Shown here: in pieces, positions 43,997-51,414 of the stretch
How positions within the stretch are numbered: position 1 is the stretch's first letter
How the letters are laid out: each line of letters starts with the position of its first letter
Assembly (NCBI GenBank): GCA_020636315.1
Contig: JACJYA010000009.1
Span: 285,218-349,217 of the forward strand
Length of the DNA stretch: 64,000 nucleotides
DNA from: Lewinellaceae bacterium
GTDB taxonomy: Bacteria > Bacteroidota > Bacteroidia > Chitinophagales > Saprospiraceae
Direction of reading: 5' to 3'
Position numbers and translations under genes: made by a program
The notes under the pieces: generated by a model
Database searches by the model: none
Told to the model about the DNA's origin: nothing
Seen by the model: only the letters and a program-made list of their open reading frames with translations

Positions 43997-44761
43997 TTAT
44001 AAGGCTTTTAGCACCAACCTCGCCGCCTTCGCTCCATGGCCGTTGGCCTTAAACCCCAGCTTCCCCTCCTGGAGGATATTGGCGATGGCGCGTTCCAGGC
44101 TGGCGGCATTGTATTTTTCTTTCAGCTCCTTTAATCCCCCCTGAAAATGGATATGGCCTTCCAGCAGAAAGACCACTTCATCGGCCATCTCCTCGACGAA
44201 ACTCATGATGTGAGTGGTGACGAGAATGTGCTTGCCTTTTTCTTTTTCCTCGCGCAGCAGTTCTTTCAGGCGGATCATGGCTACGGGGTCCAGCCCGCTG
44301 GTAGGCTCATCGAGGATGACTACGGGGCTGTCGTACATCAGGGCCTGCACGATATTGGCCTTCTGGCGGGTGCCGCCGGATAGGGCGCCCAGGCGCTTAT
44401 CGAGGTAAGGTTCGAGCGCAAAGAGGCGGATGAGGCGGTTCGCATCGGGTTGCCCGCCCCGCAGGTCGCGGATCATGCGGAGCAGCTCGCGCACCGTCAG
44501 GTTTTCCGGAAAGCGGGCGATCTGTGGCAGGTAGTCGATCTGCCGGCGATAGGCCCAGCCCCCTCGGATGTCCTTTCCCTGAAAGCGGATACGCCCTTTC
44601 TCGGGCAGGGCCATGCCCAGGATGCTTTTGATCAGGGTGGTTTTGCCGGAGCCGTTAGGCCCGAGGATGGCCGTGATTCCCGGGCGGGCAAATTCCAGGC
44701 TGATACCTTTGAGTACCGCCTGTTTGCCAAATGATTTTTGAAGATTTTCTATGGTGATCAT
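43997..44761 (-). CDS. nosF: NosF, ABC-transporter ATPase
   Basis: A 254-residue ATPase: Walker A GPNGSGKTT (about 36-44), signature LSGGTRQKANIVQAL, Walker B VVILDEPTSGLDP, and the His switch in TTHIMSF. It powers the NosDFY transporter. Its ATG overlaps the nosD stop by one base (TGATG), so the two are translationally coupled. Confidence 0.95.
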   Translation of the reverse strand: MITIENLQKSFGKQAVLKGISLEFARPGITAILGPNGSGKTTLIKSILGMALPEKGRIRFQGKDIRGGWAYRRQIDYLPQIARFPENLTVRELLRMIRDLRGGQPDANRLIRLFALEPYLDKRLGALSGGTRQKANIVQALMYDSPVVILDEPTSGLDPVAMIRLKELLREEKEKGKHILVTTHIMSFVEEMADEVVFLLEGHIHFQGGLKELKEKYNAASLERAIANILQEGKLGFKANGHGAKAARLVLKAL

Positions 44762-46017
44762 CAGTAGGCCGGTTTATCTTTTGAAAAATTGAGCTTTTGC
44801 ATAAACGGAGCGTTGTCGGCCACGTTGGCCGGCGTCAGGGACGGGCTCACCTTTTCGGAAAAATTGAGCAGGCTCACGAAAAGGCTGCGCAGCAGCACCA
44901 TGGCCTCCGGCGTCCGGTTGACTACATAGTTGAACAGTTTGACCGGATGATAAGGCACATCGCCTACGCCGTCTCTGCCCAGGTCGTAGCCATTGTAATC
45001 ACTCCAGAAGTTACCGTCAAAAGAATTGTTGTTGGGCGCGCTGTTCAGCGAAAGGTCGAAGGTGTTGTGGAGGAAATTATTCTCATTCACGATGTTGTCG
45101 AGGCAGCCTCCGGACATTTTCAGAGCCCAGCCGTTACGGTTGAATTCATTGTGCCGGTACCGGATGCGGGTGGACCCCTCCACATAAACGCCGATGGTGT
45201 TCTCGAGAAAGGTATTATTGCGGATCTCCGCATCATAGATCTCCTTGAGCAGCAGGCCGTAGGCAGCTCGCCCCCAGTTGTATTCAAACCGGTTCTCCCA
45301 CATGTTTATATTGCGGGAAAACATGACCGCCACCCCGGCGCCGTTACGGCGAAAGGTGTTCCGGGAATAATCATCGTCATTGGAGAACATGAAGTGCAGT
45401 CCGTACCGCAGGTTGTCTTCGCTGGTGTTGTTGCGGATGCGGCTGTCATCGACAAACTCGAAATAGATGCCATCTCTGTGGCCGCGGACTTCATTCTCCT
45501 CTACCTGCATTCGCTTGCAATACCACAGGTGGATAGCATTGCCGGAAGACATCTCTTCCTCCGCCTGCCCTTCAATGAGGTTTCCGCTGACCAGGCCGTC
45601 GCTGCAATGCTCCAGATAGACGCCGAAGAATGTGTTCTCCAGGCGGTTGTTGCGGATGATAAAATTCCGGGCGCGCTGCATGCGGATGCCGGCCCGGTCT
45701 TCCAGGTAGCTGGTGCCCACATTGCGCACCACCAACCCTTCGATGGTGACCCCGCTGGCGGTGACGGTAATGACTTCCGTCTCATTTTCACCATCGATGA
45801 CGGGCCAGCCCTCACCCCGCAGCCGGAGGGCCTTGTCCACCAGGATGTTGCCCTCCTGGTACAGCCCGCTTTTGATGAGAACCTCATCGCCGGCATTGGC
45901 CGACTCAATGGCCTGGCCGATGCTGCTGCACTCACAATCGGGGCAAACGGTTATTGTCGCTGCCTTTATTACCGCGGCGGTAAACAGGAGTGTTATCAGG
46001 AAAATTGTTGTGCGCAT
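44761..46017 (-). CDS. nosD: NosD, periplasmic copper-delivery beta-helix protein
   Basis: A 418-residue exported protein from ATG 46017 (signal peptide MRTTIFLITLLFTAAVIKA); an upstream ATG at 46041 is possible but gives a less typical signal. The mature protein is made of parallel beta-helix repeats (PbH1/CASH type: EGLVVRNVGTSYLED, GIRMQRARNFIIRNNRLEN, RYGLHFMFSNDDDYS). The segment VCPDCECSSIGQAI near the mature N-terminus carries three Cys. NosD binds and passes copper towards NosZ. Confidence 0.93.
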   Translation of the reverse strand: MRTTIFLITLLFTAAVIKAATITVCPDCECSSIGQAIESANAGDEVLIKSGLYQEGNILVDKALRLRGEGWPVIDGENETEVITVTASGVTIEGLVVRNVGTSYLEDRAGIRMQRARNFIIRNNRLENTFFGVYLEHCSDGLVSGNLIEGQAEEEMSSGNAIHLWYCKRMQVEENEVRGHRDGIYFEFVDDSRIRNNTSEDNLRYGLHFMFSNDDDYSRNTFRRNGAGVAVMFSRNINMWENRFEYNWGRAAYGLLLKEIYDAEIRNNTFLENTIGVYVEGSTRIRYRHNEFNRNGWALKMSGGCLDNIVNENNFLHNTFDLSLNSAPNNNSFDGNFWSDYNGYDLGRDGVGDVPYHPVKLFNYVVNRTPEAMVLLRSLFVSLLNFSEKVSPSLTPANVADNAPFMQKLNFSKDKPAY

Positions 46018-46081
46018 CTTTTCTGGTTTTGCATAAGTCATATTGACCAACTTAATGAATTCCGGCTTTCGCCTTTTTTCA

Positions 46082-46639
46082 TTAATCGGGAGGCAGCAGG
46101 ACTGTATCCACAACGTGGACGATACCGTTCGAAGCCTTTACCGTACCCAGTATTTTGGCGCCTCCTACTCTTATTTCTTCACCATTTCTTTCCACTTTCA
46201 CATAATGGCCGGTAGCCATGTAAAGGTTCGTACCATCCTTAAGCATTTCAGTACTGTAACTCCCGGGGGAAGCATGGTATTTAATGATCCGGGCCAGTTT
46301 ATCTTTGTTCTCCGGTTTGAGCAATTCGTCCAGGGCGCCTTCCGGCAACTTGGCAAAGGCGTCATTATTGGGGGCAAAGACAGTAAGCGGGCCGGCATTG
46401 ACCAGCACATCCTCAAGTCCGGCAGCCTGCACCCCGGCCACCAGAGTACTGTGATCTTTTGAGTTGATGGCCACGTTTAAGATATTCTGCTCCGAAGCAT
46501 CGTCTTTTACAGCCGATTGTCCCTTCACGGGTACGGCCGATACGGCTGCATTTGCTCCCTCCGCCGGAGCTCCCTGGGAGCAGGAGGCAAGCATAAAAGC
46601 CAGAAGCAGGCAGGTAAAGGTCAGAGTTACATTTTTCAT
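46082..46639 (-). CDS. fasciclin (FAS1) domain lipoprotein of the nos cluster
   Basis: A 185-residue lipoprotein (lipobox LASC, Cys20) with one FAS1 domain (about 55-183): the LTVFAPNNDAFAKLPEG core and the closing GIVHVVDTVLLPP are diagnostic. FAS1 domains mediate adhesion or protein contact. FAS1 lipoproteins recur in nos clusters of Bacteroidota (recalled knowledge), but their role is unknown. It lies 60 nt downstream of nosL and 64 nt upstream of nosD. Confidence 0.88.
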   Translation of the reverse strand: MKNVTLTFTCLLLAFMLASCSQGAPAEGANAAVSAVPVKGQSAVKDDASEQNILNVAINSKDHSTLVAGVQAAGLEDVLVNAGPLTVFAPNNDAFAKLPEGALDELLKPENKDKLARIIKYHASPGSYSTEMLKDGTNLYMATGHYVKVERNGEEIRVGGAKILGTVKASNGIVHVVDTVLLPPD

Positions 46640-46699
46640 AGTTGAATGATTTATTGGTTCGGTTGATGTTTTCTTACCGGCTTCTTCGGCGTTAGCAAT

Positions 46700-47131
46700 T
46701 CATTTCATGTGATTCGGCAGAGCTTCCCAGTCAAAAATCTCTCCTTCCTTTTCCGCCTGAGTTGCCCGGGCGTGCTCCTCTGTTTCGAAAGCGGATAAAT
46801 AGGCTCCCATCGGGCTGGGAATATTCGGGCTGACCAGGTAATAGCTCGATTCTGCCGGGATCATCTCACCGGGGTTGTCATAATCGTTGACCAGCAGAAA
46901 AGCATATTCTTCATTGCCATGTTCCCCCAGGTAATGCACCAGGCATTCGACGGCGTCGAACTTGAAGGCCTTTCCCTTTTTCGTCACCGCTTCGGCGGCG
47001 TGCTGCTTATCTACTATCGTCATCTTACAGTAGTCGCACATATCATTGCCGTATTCTATCGGTTTAGGCGACGGTGTGCAGGAAGCCAGGCTTAGCAGCA
47101 CGATCGCCGGAAGAAGCTTGCTGGGTTTCAT
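46700..47131 (-). CDS. nosL: NosL, copper-chaperone lipoprotein
   Basis: A 143-residue lipoprotein (lipobox LASC, Cys18). The NosL copper-binding motif NDMCDYCKM (Met31, Cys32, Cys35, Met37) is intact, with the C-terminal SPMGAYLSAFET region where another Met ligand is found. NosL delivers Cu(I) to NosZ. Its start lies 68 nt inside the 3' end of the upstream membrane-protein gene, an overlap implying coupled translation. Confidence 0.93.
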   Translation of the reverse strand: MKPSKLLPAIVLLSLASCTPSPKPIEYGNDMCDYCKMTIVDKQHAAEAVTKKGKAFKFDAVECLVHYLGEHGNEEYAFLLVNDYDNPGEMIPAESSYYLVSPNIPSPMGAYLSAFETEEHARATQAEKEGEIFDWEALPNHMK

Positions 47132-47705
47132 TCTTTTTCATTTTTGATTTGAGCCACCAGGCCGCAACCGCCAGAAGGGCCGAAAGCCCGGCGAAATACC
47201 CTCCGGTGTGGGGGAATGATTTTGCGATGAAGTTGAGGATCACCTTGGTGCCGAACAGCGGCGGCTGGAAGGATGCACCTGGTATTTTGATCGGAGCATT
47301 GGGGCTCAGGTTGTGCCCGTAGTCATACTCCCACAGGTAGAAATCATAGACGCCGGCCGCCGCCAGTACAAAGAAGAGGATGGCCCATGCCAGGAAGAAC
47401 TGCCGTTTGTTGATGGCCGCCGCCAGCAGGGCCAGCACCGCGAGCCCCATGATGACGTATGGGAAATACTGCAGCTCCGGGATGGCGTCCGGCTCGATGA
47501 ATTTCATCCCCACGTAGTGGTTGAGAATGTTGACGTTTTGCAGGGTGCCGGGGCTGTCACCGCCGATCTTGTTGATCCAGATGTACATATTGACTCCATC
47601 CGGATACTGCGGGGCGATGAGCGTGATGCGCCACATCGGAAAAACGAAGAGCATCATCAGGCTGGCAGCCGCCAGTATCATGAGCACCCGTGGTAGTTGT
47701 TTCAT
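47064..47705 (-). CDS. four-TM membrane protein of the nos cluster
   Basis: A 213-residue protein with four hydrophobic segments (about 7-28, 80-95, 103-125, 175-195) and a periplasmic loop with Met, Tyr and His residues (NMYIWINKIGGDSPGT, LNHYVGMKFIEPDAIPELQYF). Position between nosZ and nosL, with the 3' end overlapping nosL, corresponds to the membrane protein found at this place in clade II clusters (nosB-like position). Function unknown; it may take part in electron transfer or NosZ assembly. Confidence 0.75.
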   Translation of the reverse strand: MKQLPRVLMILAAASLMMLFVFPMWRITLIAPQYPDGVNMYIWINKIGGDSPGTLQNVNILNHYVGMKFIEPDAIPELQYFPYVIMGLAVLALLAAAINKRQFFLAWAILFFVLAAAGVYDFYLWEYDYGHNLSPNAPIKIPGASFQPPLFGTKVILNFIAKSFPHTGGYFAGLSALLAVAAWWLKSKMKKNETQQASSGDRAAKPGFLHTVA

Positions 47706-47725
47706 GACTTTGTTTTGTGAGTTTG

Positions 47726-47775
47726 AGACTTGACAAGTTTACCTGGAGAAAGCTCACAGAAAACTTGTCAAGTCT
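47726..47775. repeat. palindromic element between nosZ and the membrane-protein gene (copy 2)
   Basis: The same perfect 15-bp arms as at 43087 (AGACTTGACAAGTTT and complement), with a 20-nt loop. Sequence flanking one arm is shared too, in opposite orientation. Confidence 0.7.
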
Positions 47776-47844
47776 TTTGGTATTTGGAATCAAAGCGTTA
47801 TCCGTGTTGGTTTTTACTTGATGATCAACCGAATAACCGCTTCA

Positions 47845-49827
47845 TCACTGTTCGGGCTCCGGCTCTCCCAGCCCCCATTTCAGTGCAATGTCGGAGCCCT
47901 GCCCCGAGACCCGGATGTATCCCTGCATCTCCTGGTGAAGGGCAGAGCAGAAGTCTGTGCAATAGAAGGGGAAAACGCCCTCTCTCTTCGGTTCCCACAG
48001 CAGCGTTTCGGTCTGTCCCGGCATGACGAGCAGTTCGGCGTTGTTGGCGCCCATAACGGCCAGCCCGTGCGGCACATCCCAGTCCTGTTCCAGGTTGGTA
48101 ACGTGGAAATAGACCTTGTCGCCCACTTTGATGCCTTCGATGTTGTCGGGGGCAAAGTGGCTGCGAATCGTAGTCATATATACATGGACGATATTGCCTG
48201 AGCGTTCCACCCGGGCGTCTTTTTCGCCCATGGCTCTATAGGGATGTTCGTTCTCTTCGATCGGATAGAACTTCTTGGAATTCGGCATAACCCGGCTGGC
48301 GGAAATGCCCTGTGCGTAGTGCGGCTCCCCGACCGTCGGGAAGTCGAGCAACAGCTTCATCTTATCGCCCGAAATGTCGTAGAGCTGAGCCGAGTGGTTG
48401 AGTTCCGGCCCGGTGGGCAGGTAGCGGTCCTTGGTGATCTTGTTCATGGCGACCATGTACTTGCCTTCCGGCTTCTGAGAGTCGCCGCCCGGGATCATCA
48501 GGTGGCCGACGGAGTAGTAACAGGGAACCCTATCGACAACTTCCCAGGTACCGAGTTTCCACTTCACGATCTCGGAGGAGATGAAGAATGTGGTGTAGGC
48601 ATGGCCTCTGCCGTCAAATTCGGTGTGCAACGGCCCCAGGCCGGGTTCTTTGACGATACCGGCGACAACCTCCTCAAACTTGAGAACGGGGATGCCGGCG
48701 ATCTCCGTATCGTAAGCCTTGGCCTCGATGGCCTTCAGCATCTTGCTGAAAGAGTGCACGGTCAGGTCGGCGGATAATTTGCCGTTGCCCACGATGTATT
48801 CCCCGGTCGGGTCAACATCGACACCGTGAGGCGATTTCGGGGTCGGCAGGAAGTAAACCAGGCCCGGGCATTCGGACGGGAGGAGCACCTTTACCTTGTC
48901 CTTCATCTCGGAAGTGGCCGTATGGTTCTTATCGCTGTAAACGTTGTGCGCATAGCGGGCCGGCACTTCCTGGAATTTGCCCTGCTGGATGTATTCTTCC
49001 GCCTTTTTCCAGTTGACGGCGGCGATGAAGTCCTTGTCGTTCTGCGAAGCGTTTACTTCCAGCAGCGTGTTCTTTTCTTCCGTGTTGTAAGAAGTGAAGA
49101 ACGTCCAGCCGTGAGAAGCGCCTTTGCCGGAATGCGCCAGGTCGTAGTCGAAGGCGGGCAGCAGCACCTGGAAAGCGATGTCCATCTGGCCTTCCGGGCC
49201 AACCTTAATGAAGGTGAGCATACCTTTAAAATTCTCGGCATAGCTGTCAATAGCCACATCTTTCTGCGGATACGGTACGCCGAAGCGGGTGCCGGCCACC
49301 ACGTATTCTGTGTTCTGCGTAGTGAATGGTGAGCTGTGGTTGCCGCCGCTATTGGGGATCTCGATGATCTCCGCCGTTTCGAAAGTCGTCAGGTCGATGC
49401 GGGCGATGCGGGGCGTGTTATTGCCATTGATGAACACCCAGCGCCCGTCGGTTTCCCCGTCAGTTTGGGAAAGCTCGGGGTGGTGGGCATCGTCCCAGGG
49501 TACGAAACCATGGGAAGTCTGCAGCATGGGCTTGGTCTCTTCATTGAATCCATAACCCTTTTCACCGTCAACGGAAAATACGGGGATGACCTTCAGCAAA
49601 CGGCCGGAAGGGAGCCCATATACGCTGAGTTGGCCGCTGAAGCCACCCGAGAAGAAGCCATAGAATTCGTCGTACTCGCCGGGAGCGACATAGACCTGGG
49701 AGGCGACATCGTCGGCCAGCGCGCCGCCCTGGCTGGAGCTGCCCTGCTGGCCACAGCTGAACAGGGCCAGCCCCACCCCCAGGAGAAGGAGCATGGATAA
49801 GGAGTGAATGCCTGTTGGAGTTTTCAT
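47845..49827 (-). CDS. nosZ: nitrous-oxide reductase, clade II (Sec-dependent)
   Basis: A 660-residue NosZ reducing N2O to N2 in the periplasm. The Sec-type N-terminus has no twin Arg and ends in LALFSCGQQ, so Cys25 may be lipidated, an unusual anchor. The seven-bladed propeller holds the CuZ ligands (DDAHHPELSQTDG, GGNHSSPF, NSGKGASHGW-like regions, SPHGVDVDPTG, GPLHTEF, GEPHYAQ). The C-terminal cupredoxin carries the CuA site CTDFCSALHQEM (Cys623, Cys627, His631, Met634). Motifs place it in clade II. It leads the minus-strand nos genes; a palindrome lies after it. Confidence 0.97.
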   Translation of the reverse strand: MKTPTGIHSLSMLLLLGVGLALFSCGQQGSSSQGGALADDVASQVYVAPGEYDEFYGFFSGGFSGQLSVYGLPSGRLLKVIPVFSVDGEKGYGFNEETKPMLQTSHGFVPWDDAHHPELSQTDGETDGRWVFINGNNTPRIARIDLTTFETAEIIEIPNSGGNHSSPFTTQNTEYVVAGTRFGVPYPQKDVAIDSYAENFKGMLTFIKVGPEGQMDIAFQVLLPAFDYDLAHSGKGASHGWTFFTSYNTEEKNTLLEVNASQNDKDFIAAVNWKKAEEYIQQGKFQEVPARYAHNVYSDKNHTATSEMKDKVKVLLPSECPGLVYFLPTPKSPHGVDVDPTGEYIVGNGKLSADLTVHSFSKMLKAIEAKAYDTEIAGIPVLKFEEVVAGIVKEPGLGPLHTEFDGRGHAYTTFFISSEIVKWKLGTWEVVDRVPCYYSVGHLMIPGGDSQKPEGKYMVAMNKITKDRYLPTGPELNHSAQLYDISGDKMKLLLDFPTVGEPHYAQGISASRVMPNSKKFYPIEENEHPYRAMGEKDARVERSGNIVHVYMTTIRSHFAPDNIEGIKVGDKVYFHVTNLEQDWDVPHGLAVMGANNAELLVMPGQTETLLWEPKREGVFPFYCTDFCSALHQEMQGYIRVSGQGSDIALKWGLGEPEPEQ

Positions 49828-49868
49828 AAGTGGATGAATTTTGTTTGCGATGAATAATTGTGTCTCAT

Positions 49869-49958
49869 GCGGGTTCCAAACAATAGAAGATAAAAAGACT
49901 TTTTTATCCTCTATGCAAAGGAAAGAAGCCCTTGATGCTCATACAATGACTTTTGTCA
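49869..49958. promoter_or_regulatory. regulatory region upstream of nosZ
   Basis: Three signals: an 18-base word (49869-49886, GCGGGTTCCAAACAATAG) identical to 50729-50746; a GATAAAAAG-A-CTTTTTTATC dyad (49889-49908); and TGAC-TTTT-GTCA (49947-49958), preceded by TTGATGCTCATACAA, resembling Crp/Fnr-family sites. The remainder of 49959-50180 is AT-rich with a further dyad, ATAAAAGA-N8-TCTTTTAT (50080-50103), upstream of the Rrf2 gene. No consensus TAnnTTTG was found for nosZ. Confidence 0.45.
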
Positions 49959-50180
49959 CCCCTATCGCCCAAAGCGGGCAACTATACAATTAAAATACTG
50001 ATAAACAGATATTTAAACAAAAAGTCTTTGAATTAAAAAATATCAAAAAATATTTTTTAGGAACCCATGCGGAATTTTAATAAAAGATTTTTTTGTCTTT
50101 TATTATTTTTTACCCTACCTTGCGCAAAATATAGCCTTCCCGACAAACGCCGAAGGCTGGCACCAAAAAACAAATAGCCT

Positions 50181-50606
50181 ATGTTTTCCCAGGCGTGTAA
50201 ATATGCAATACGGGCGGTCCTCTACCTGGCGGTTCACGCCAGTGAAGGTAAAAAGGCGGGGGTGAAGGAAATTGCTGCTGCTCTGGATGTGCCGAAGTAC
50301 TTTTTGGCAAAGATCCTGCAGCAATTGTCGCGCAACAACCTGATCTCTTCCACTAAGGGGCCGAGCGGAGGGTTTTACCTCAGCGGACAGAACCTCGAAG
50401 CTACGCTGAAGGAGGTAGTGGAATGCATCGACGGCCCGGATGTGTTCAATTCCTGCATCCTGGGCCTGCCGGTTTGCTCTTCGGAGAACCCCTGCCCGCT
50501 CCACGTCCAGGCATTTGCCTACCGGGAAGGGCTGCATTATCAGCTGAAGCACCAGGCAATAGGAGACCTGGCCAAAAGGATAGAACGGGAAGAACAGAAA
50601 ATATAA
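50181..50606 (+). CDS. Rrf2-family transcriptional regulator
   Basis: A 141-residue Rrf2 protein: winged helix with YAIRAVLYLAVHA and VPKYFLAKILQQLSRNNLISSTKGPSGGFYL, dimerisation helix, and the cluster loop C-ILGLPV-C-SSENP-C (three Cys spaced 6 and 5). This fits an iron-sulfur sensing protein related to NsrR/IscR. Divergent from nosZ and just upstream of the cytochrome c gene, it is the obvious candidate regulator of this island, probably sensing NO or redox state. Target sites may be the repeated words on both sides. Confidence 0.9.
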   Translation: MFSQACKYAIRAVLYLAVHASEGKKAGVKEIAAALDVPKYFLAKILQQLSRNNLISSTKGPSGGFYLSGQNLEATLKEVVECIDGPDVFNSCILGLPVCSSENPCPLHVQAFAYREGLHYQLKHQAIGDLAKRIEREEQKI

Positions 50607-50710
50607 GCGGTTGGCGGCTGGCTTGTGGCAAAGGCCTGCTATGAACGCCTTCTTCTGAGCAATATGCTCCAAGTACTGATACTGACGGTTGAGCATTTCG
50701 TGCCAACCGC
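50607..50710. repeat. short inverted-repeat-bounded noncoding block
   Basis: GCGGTTGGC (50607-50615) and its complement (50702-50710) close a 104-base block directly after the Rrf2 stop. Internal GAGCAATATGCTC is a small palindrome. No gene visible. Confidence 0.35.
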
Positions 50711-50728
50711 CACACAATAACGACAAAA

Positions 50729-50753
50729 GCGGGTTCCAAACAATAGTATTGTT
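50729..50753 (+). promoter_or_regulatory. operator candidate upstream of cytochrome c
   Basis: The 18-base word shared with the nosZ upstream region (50729-50746) runs into a perfect 15-base palindrome AACAATA-G-TATTGTT (50739-50753), 27 nt before the ATG at 50781. A half copy of the nos palindrome (AAACTTGTCA) follows at 50761. Confidence 0.5.
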
Positions 50754-50780
50754 AGTTTCTAAACTTGTCAAACCACAACC

Positions 50781-51260
50781 ATGAAACAATTAGCAGTATT
50801 TCTCGCTTTTGCATTAATAATTTTCATTTACGCCTGCGGCGGCTCCGGAGATAACTCCTCTGCCGACAAGCCGGCGCCCAAGAGCATGATCGAAGAACCG
50901 GCAGCCGATGACGGTAAAGGAGTCGGTGAGATCAAGGAAGTTTCGCTCAACAGCCCACTCAAGCCCGCCATGGTGGAAAAGGGCAAGGCCATTTACGAAA
51001 TGAAATGCGCCGCCTGCCACAAGCTCAGCGATCAGCGCGTCGTCGGGCCGGGCTGGAAAGGCATCACGGAACGCCGCAAGCCGGAGTGGATCATGAATAT
51101 GGCCACCAATGTAGATATCATGCTGGAAAAGGACCCGGCGGCCCAGGCATTGCTCAAGGAGTGCCTCGTACGCATGCCCAACCAGAACCTTTCCATTGGC
51201 GACGCCCGCGACGTGCTGGAATTCATGTACGCCAACGACGGCCAGGAGGTGGGTAATTAA
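50781..51260 (+). CDS. lipoprotein cytochrome c
   Basis: A 159-residue class I cytochrome c with lipobox YACG (Cys19), a flexible acidic linker and one haem site CAACH (76-80). VGPGWKGIT follows and the distal Met ligand is in VRMPNQNLS. It should be tethered in the periplasm and pass single electrons. Divergent from nosZ and upstream of the polytopic protein at 51415, it is the likely electron donor to NosZ. Such cytochromes accompany nosZ in Bacteroidota. Confidence 0.92.
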   Translation: MKQLAVFLAFALIIFIYACGGSGDNSSADKPAPKSMIEEPAADDGKGVGEIKEVSLNSPLKPAMVEKGKAIYEMKCAACHKLSDQRVVGPGWKGITERRKPEWIMNMATNVDIMLEKDPAAQALLKECLVRMPNQNLSIGDARDVLEFMYANDGQEVGN

Positions 51261-51268
51261 AAGAAGTG

Positions 51269-51327
51269 GGAAATCGGAAGGCGGAAGTGGGAAGGCAAAA
51301 AACCCATTGTTCCCAATTCCGATTTCC
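51269..51327. repeat. hairpin between cytochrome c and the polytopic protein
   Basis: GGAAATCGGAA (51269-51279) and TTCCGATTTCC (51317-51327) can pair; further partial pairing of GGAAGTGGGAAGG with CCACCTTCC-like sequence. It may attenuate or separate the two genes. Confidence 0.4.
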
Positions 51328-51414
51328 ACCTTCCGACTTAATCAAGCCTTCTTTCGGGCACTCCAGGCAAGAATAATCCACACCACAACCTTTGTAAACA
51401 GAAAAACAGTAGCC

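Noticed and set aside
44797..46215. 472-codon open frame antisense to nosD and the fasciclin gene
   Set aside because: The composition (runs of V, A, G, I) is that of a shadow of a GC-rich gene; it has no domain, and nosD on the other strand is certain.
49881..49888. nosZ promoter -7 element (TATTGTTTG on the minus strand)
   Set aside because: Three instead of two bases separate TA and TTTG, so it misses the consensus; left unassigned.
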